DNA of 46,281 nucleotides, taken from Candidatus Poribacteria bacterium (GTDB taxonomy: Bacteria; Poribacteria; WGA-4E; WGA-3G). The translations under genes were made by a program, and so were the position numbers. This document shows, in pieces, positions 43,482 to 46,281 of the stretch. Every line of letters begins with the position of its first letter. Within the stretch, counting starts at the first letter, position 1. The notes below the pieces were generated by a model that ran no database searches, was not told the DNA's origin, and worked only from the letters and a program-made list of their open reading frames with translations. The DNA lies in contig JAJEBZ010000225.1 of the NCBI GenBank assembly GCA_022822275.1, forward strand, positions 1 through 46,281, read 5' to 3'.

Positions 43482-44456
43482 ATGAAAAAGAAACAACTCT
43501 TGATTTTAAGCGGCATCTTTGTTTTTCTGTTACTTGTTGTTCTAATTTTTGAAAATCCTTTTAGGAAAAGCGATCATCAAAAGAAGATTGAAACTGCAAC
43601 TAAGCTCTTTCCAAATTTCAAAAAGGATGAAGTTTCAAAAATTGAAATTATCGCAAAAGGGGAAACGACAATCCTTACAAAACAGGATGAGCAGTGGGTT
43701 GTCACGACTATGGAGGATTATCCTGCTGATAGCGAAAGCGTGAAAGCCCTGTTAGAAAAAGTTGAAGAATTTGATAATGTCAATAACGTGTCCAATAACC
43801 CTAAAAACCAAGCAGATTTCCAAGTGGATAGTAGTGGTGTTGAAACAAAATTGATAGGAGCAAACGATAAAGTGTTGGCTCATCTTTTTGTTGGGAAGAA
43901 CACCCCGGGCCATCTCAGTAGTTATGTGCGCGTTGCGGATTCCAACGATGTTTATACCGCTCGGGGGTATCTTCAAGGTACTTTTGACAAGAGCACAAGA
44001 ACATGGAAGGATCGACACATCTTCAACTTTAAAAAAGGTCTTGTAACACAGATTAACATCACTTCTGCAGACGAAAAGGTAGAGCTGCGGTTAGATGCTG
44101 AAAATAAGTGGCAAATGCACCAACCGATTGCTGCTGCAGTGAACCAAACCAAAGTTGACACCCTCCTCACGAATTTCAGTAAATTGCCAACAGATGATTT
44201 CGTGGAACCAAAAGAACTTTCTGAATACGGATTGACTTCTCCAATCTCAACGATCACTGCAGTTCTCAACGATGGAACAACCCCAACCTTGCATGTTGGC
44301 AAAGAGGAGGGGGGCAAACATTACGTGAAAAGCGTAGATAATAAACAAATTTTCATGTTATATAAATCAAATGTTGATGATTTAATAAAGAAATCTGATG
44401 ACCTGATGGAAAATGTGGCACCACCAGAATTGGAGGACCCCACTCCATCAGAATAA
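43482..44456 (+). CDS. DUF4340 protein
   Basis: A 324-residue protein anchored by one N-terminal helix (LLILSGIFVFLLLVVLIF). The rest is a repeated alpha/beta pattern typical of DUF4340: VSKIEIIAKGETTILTKQD, WVVTTMEDYPADSESVKAL, HLFVGKNTPGHLSSYVRV, then the related second half, KWQMHQPIAAAVNQTKV and LHVGKEEGGKHYVKS. DUF4340 genes commonly follow GldG-like genes; the function is unknown but a role in the exporter is likely. It has no clear ribosome binding site and sits 40 bases after the GldG-like gene. Confidence 0.85.
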   Translation: MKKKQLLILSGIFVFLLLVVLIFENPFRKSDHQKKIETATKLFPNFKKDEVSKIEIIAKGETTILTKQDEQWVVTTMEDYPADSESVKALLEKVEEFDNVNNVSNNPKNQADFQVDSSGVETKLIGANDKVLAHLFVGKNTPGHLSSYVRVADSNDVYTARGYLQGTFDKSTRTWKDRHIFNFKKGLVTQINITSADEKVELRLDAENKWQMHQPIAAAVNQTKVDTLLTNFSKLPTDDFVEPKELSEYGLTSPISTITAVLNDGTTPTLHVGKEEGGKHYVKSVDNKQIFMLYKSNVDDLIKKSDDLMENVAPPELEDPTPSE

Positions 44457-44506
44457 AAAATTCAAGGTGAGTTCTGGAATAACACCGAAACGAATAGGAG
44501 AAAAAA

Positions 44507-45280
44507 ATGAAACGATTTAGGTATTGTCTATTAGGACTCGCCTTAGTATGCGTGGCAGCACTAACAGCTTGCGATTCAAATGTCGCCTCGCAGATATTGA
44601 CTCCACCATTAAATGGTAGAACGATCCATGTTAATGGTAGTGGTACAGTTGTTGGAGATCCGGATATTGCATCGCTCAATATAGGTGTGTCTGTAGAAAG
44701 AAAAACCGTCAGTGAAGCACGTGAGGACGCTGCAAGTGCAATGACAGGCGTAATTGAGTCGCTAAAGGCAAACGACATTGCTGAAGATGATATTAGTACT
44801 GAGAATTTCAGTATCTATCCGCAATATGATTGGACAGAAGGGGGACGCATCCTACGTGGTTACAGAGTGAACAACACAGTCAGTGCGAAAGTACGCGTAT
44901 TGGATTCATTAAGCGATGTGATTGACGATGCTGCCTTAGCTGGCGGAGATAGTATCGTTGTAAATCCCATCCAATTTATGATTGAAGATACAACACCTTT
45001 ACAAGCTCAGGCTCGGAGTTTAGCGGTAAAAGATGCTGAAGCGAAAGCAAAGACCTTAGCTGAAGCAAGCGGCGTAACACTCGGAAAACCGATTACGATC
45101 ACAGAAAATACATATTACCAAAGTCCGCCAATCTATTATGACGAAGCAGAATCAGTTGCTGATGATGGTGGTGATCGCACTTCCACCCCTATTGTTCCAG
45201 GCGAGTTGACTGTTATTGTTAATGTCTCTATTGTGTATGAGATAGAACATATTGTTAATGTCTCTATTGTATTGAGATAG
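44507..45280 (+). CDS. SIMPL-domain lipoprotein
   Basis: A 257-residue protein with a lipoprotein signal (LALVCVAALTAC, acceptor Cys near residue 22). The SIMPL (DUF541) domain follows: TIHVNGSGTVVGDPDIASLN, VSVERKTVSEAREDAASAM, YPQYDWTEGGRILRGYRV, AEAKAKTLAEASGVTLGKP. The family includes BP26/OMP28; its role is unclear and may relate to oxidative or envelope stress. AGGAGA is the ribosome binding site. It closes the Gld-type operon, 50 bases after DUF4340. The C-terminal end carries a small in-frame duplication (45215-45282). Confidence 0.9.
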   Translation: MKRFRYCLLGLALVCVAALTACDSNVASQILTPPLNGRTIHVNGSGTVVGDPDIASLNIGVSVERKTVSEAREDAASAMTGVIESLKANDIAEDDISTENFSIYPQYDWTEGGRILRGYRVNNTVSAKVRVLDSLSDVIDDAALAGGDSIVVNPIQFMIEDTTPLQAQARSLAVKDAEAKAKTLAEASGVTLGKPITITENTYYQSPPIYYDEAESVADDGGDRTSTPIVPGELTVIVNVSIVYEIEHIVNVSIVLR

Positions 45281-45282
45281 AA
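45215..45282 (+). repeat. 36-base-period tandem duplication at the gene end
   Basis: ATTGTTAATGTCTCTATTGT begins both copies (45215 and 45251). Copy 1 reads IVNVSIVYEIE in frame; copy 2 has lost one base, changing YEIE to LR and the stop to TAG. Without the duplication the gene would have ended YEIE followed by TAA, as is usual for the family. Confidence 0.8.
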
Positions 45283-45298
45283 TAAAGTTACTATAGTT

Positions 45299-45395
45299 GG
45301 GTGTGTAAAGTTTTTGTCACCCTTTTGTCAGAATCACCAAATCAACGGTATGAAGGTTTCCGTTTAGGCATTCCCCGCCTACGGAAGAATGGTAA
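45299..45395. repeat. dispersed repeat cluster
   Basis: The GGGTGTGTAAAGTTTTTG repeat (45299-45316), the AAATCAACGGTATGAAGGTT unit (45339-45358) also found at 32996-33015, and a hairpin TTCCGTTTAGGC/GCCTACGGAA (45358-45386) lie in the gap before the TPR gene. Confidence 0.65.
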
Positions 45396-45445
45396 ATAAA
45401 TATTTAGAATTGGTATAACATGCCTAATATCAAAAGGAAGTATCA

Positions 45446-46281
45446 ATGAAGCATGATTTTTCGGATTATGACGAAGCTATCCGGCTCAATCCTGATGATG
45501 CTAACGCATACAACAATCGGGGACTTGCGAAGGGTCGGTTAGGACACCACGCTGATGCGATTGCGGATTATGACACTGCTATCCGGCTCAAACCTCATTA
45601 TGCCTTTGTATACCTCAATCGGGGAGTTGCGAAGGGTGCGTTAGGACAGCACGCTGATGCGATTGCGGACTATGACACTGCTATCCGGCTTGAACCTGAT
45701 TATGCCAGTGCATACAACAATCGGGGACATGTGAAGGGTCGGTTAGGACACCACGCTGATGCGATTGCGGACTATGACACTGCTATCCGGCTTGAACCTG
45801 ATAATACCCTTTATTACAAGAATCGGGGAGATGCGAAGTGTCAGTTAGGGCAATACGCTGATGCGATTGCGGATTATGACATCGTTATCCGGCTCAATCC
45901 TGATGGTGCCGGAGCATACCTCAATCGGGGAAATGCAAAGGGTGAGTTAGGACACCACGCTGCCGCGATTGCGGATTATGATACTGCTATCCGGCTCAAT
46001 CCTGATGGTGCCGGAGCATATCTCAATCGGGGAAATGCAAAGGGTGAGTTAGGACAACACGCTGATGCGATTGCGGACTATGACGAAGCTATCCGACTCA
46101 AACCTGATGATGCTGGAGCATACAACAATCGAGGAAATGTGAAGGGTGAGTTAGGACACCACGCTGATGCGATTTCAGATTATGACACTGCTATCCGGCT
46201 TAAACCTGATTTTGCCTGGGCATACTACAATCGGGGAAATGTGAAGTATCGGTTAGAACAATACGCTCCTGCGATTGCGGA
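45446..46281 (+). CDS. TPR array protein, incomplete at the window end
   Basis: The frame from ATG 45446 (AAGGAAG upstream) stays open to the window edge: 278 codons with eight 34-residue TPR units. The consensus unit is NRGNAKGELGHHADAIA followed by DYDTAIRLKPD. Each unit is 102 bases and the copies are nearly identical in DNA, units 5 and 6 most of all, so the array is recent or kept uniform by recombination. The product starts in the middle of a repeat without a signal peptide, so the true N-terminus may be missing or the gene may be a fragment. TPR arrays bind proteins. The 3' end is unknown. Confidence 0.85.
   Translation, partial: MKHDFSDYDEAIRLNPDDANAYNNRGLAKGRLGHHADAIADYDTAIRLKPHYAFVYLNRGVAKGALGQHADAIADYDTAIRLEPDYASAYNNRGHVKGRLGHHADAIADYDTAIRLEPDNTLYYKNRGDAKCQLGQYADAIADYDIVIRLNPDGAGAYLNRGNAKGELGHHAAAIADYDTAIRLNPDGAGAYLNRGNAKGELGQHADAIADYDEAIRLKPDDAGAYNNRGNVKGELGHHADAISDYDTAIRLKPDFAWAYYNRGNVKYRLEQYAPAIA

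Noticed and set aside
45446-46281. Regular 102-base DNA repeats that could be taken for a CRISPR or tandem satellite
   Set aside because: The repeats are contiguous, in one open frame, and encode a clean TPR consensus; there are no unique spacers.

Overview
The window looks like chromosomal DNA from an uncultured, AT-rich, Gram-negative-type bacterium, most likely Candidatus Poribacteria or a close relative. This placement is inferred from gene style: secreted LamG proteins sharing a WG-containing tail, a 34-residue TPR array built on DYDxAIRLxPD...NRG units, ThuA and beta-lactamase-like hydrolases, and many intergenic hairpin repeats. No rRNA or tRNA gene was seen to confirm it. Many transcription units start from clear sigma70-type promoters with a 17-base spacer, and several end in clear intrinsic terminators.

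Layout. 1-1 kb: an MNT/HEPN nucleotidyltransferase-toxin pair whose HEPN partner is cut by an in-frame TAG. 1-3 kb: overlapping LolA-like, YidD-like (with an unusual export-type leader) and TPR/membrane genes. 3.4-6.6 kb: a LamG protein divergent from an apparently exported dikinase-like protein with an EF-hand. 6.6-8.1 kb: an ECF sigma factor, its zinc-type anti-sigma partner and a terminator. 8.3-11.9 kb: an acyl-CoA ligase, a lipid kinase and an unknown membrane protein. 11.9-16.9 kb: a very large subtilisin with seven FG-GAP/VCBS-type repeats and a partner with a PepSY-like tail. 17-19.7 kb: a promoter, a roughly 300-base structured leader and two membrane-anchored coiled-coil proteins. 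19.7-25.4 kb: a nested inverted-repeat element, aldose epimerase, ThuA protein, and an operon of LamG plus two serine hydrolases.

25.5-27.5 kb: a decayed REP-associated transposase beside palindromes, a methyltransferase, and an rpsU operon that also encodes a stand-alone dsRNA-binding protein. 27.5-30.6 kb: HAD hydrolase, TIGR01777 epimerase and aminotransferase. 31-32.6 kb: a second anchored coiled-coil/secreted pair. 32.8-33.4 kb: dense repeats. 33.4-36.7 kb: def, larE, a small membrane protein and glcF. 36.7-39.8 kb: dcd, then glnA behind a sigma54-type promoter, and glnB. 39.9-45.3 kb: a Gld-type ABC exporter operon (ATPase, permease, GldG-like, DUF4340) ending with a SIMPL lipoprotein. 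45.4 kb to the end: an incomplete TPR array gene.

Working together: glnA and glnB form a nitrogen-assimilation block with regulatory tyrosines retained in both proteins; the sigma/anti-sigma pair is an envelope-sensing switch; the Gld-type operon and the large protease with a type IX-like tail both point to a complex cell surface. The least explained units are the exported YidD cluster, the exported dikinase, the rpsU-dsRBD operon and the structured leader with its coiled-coil genes.
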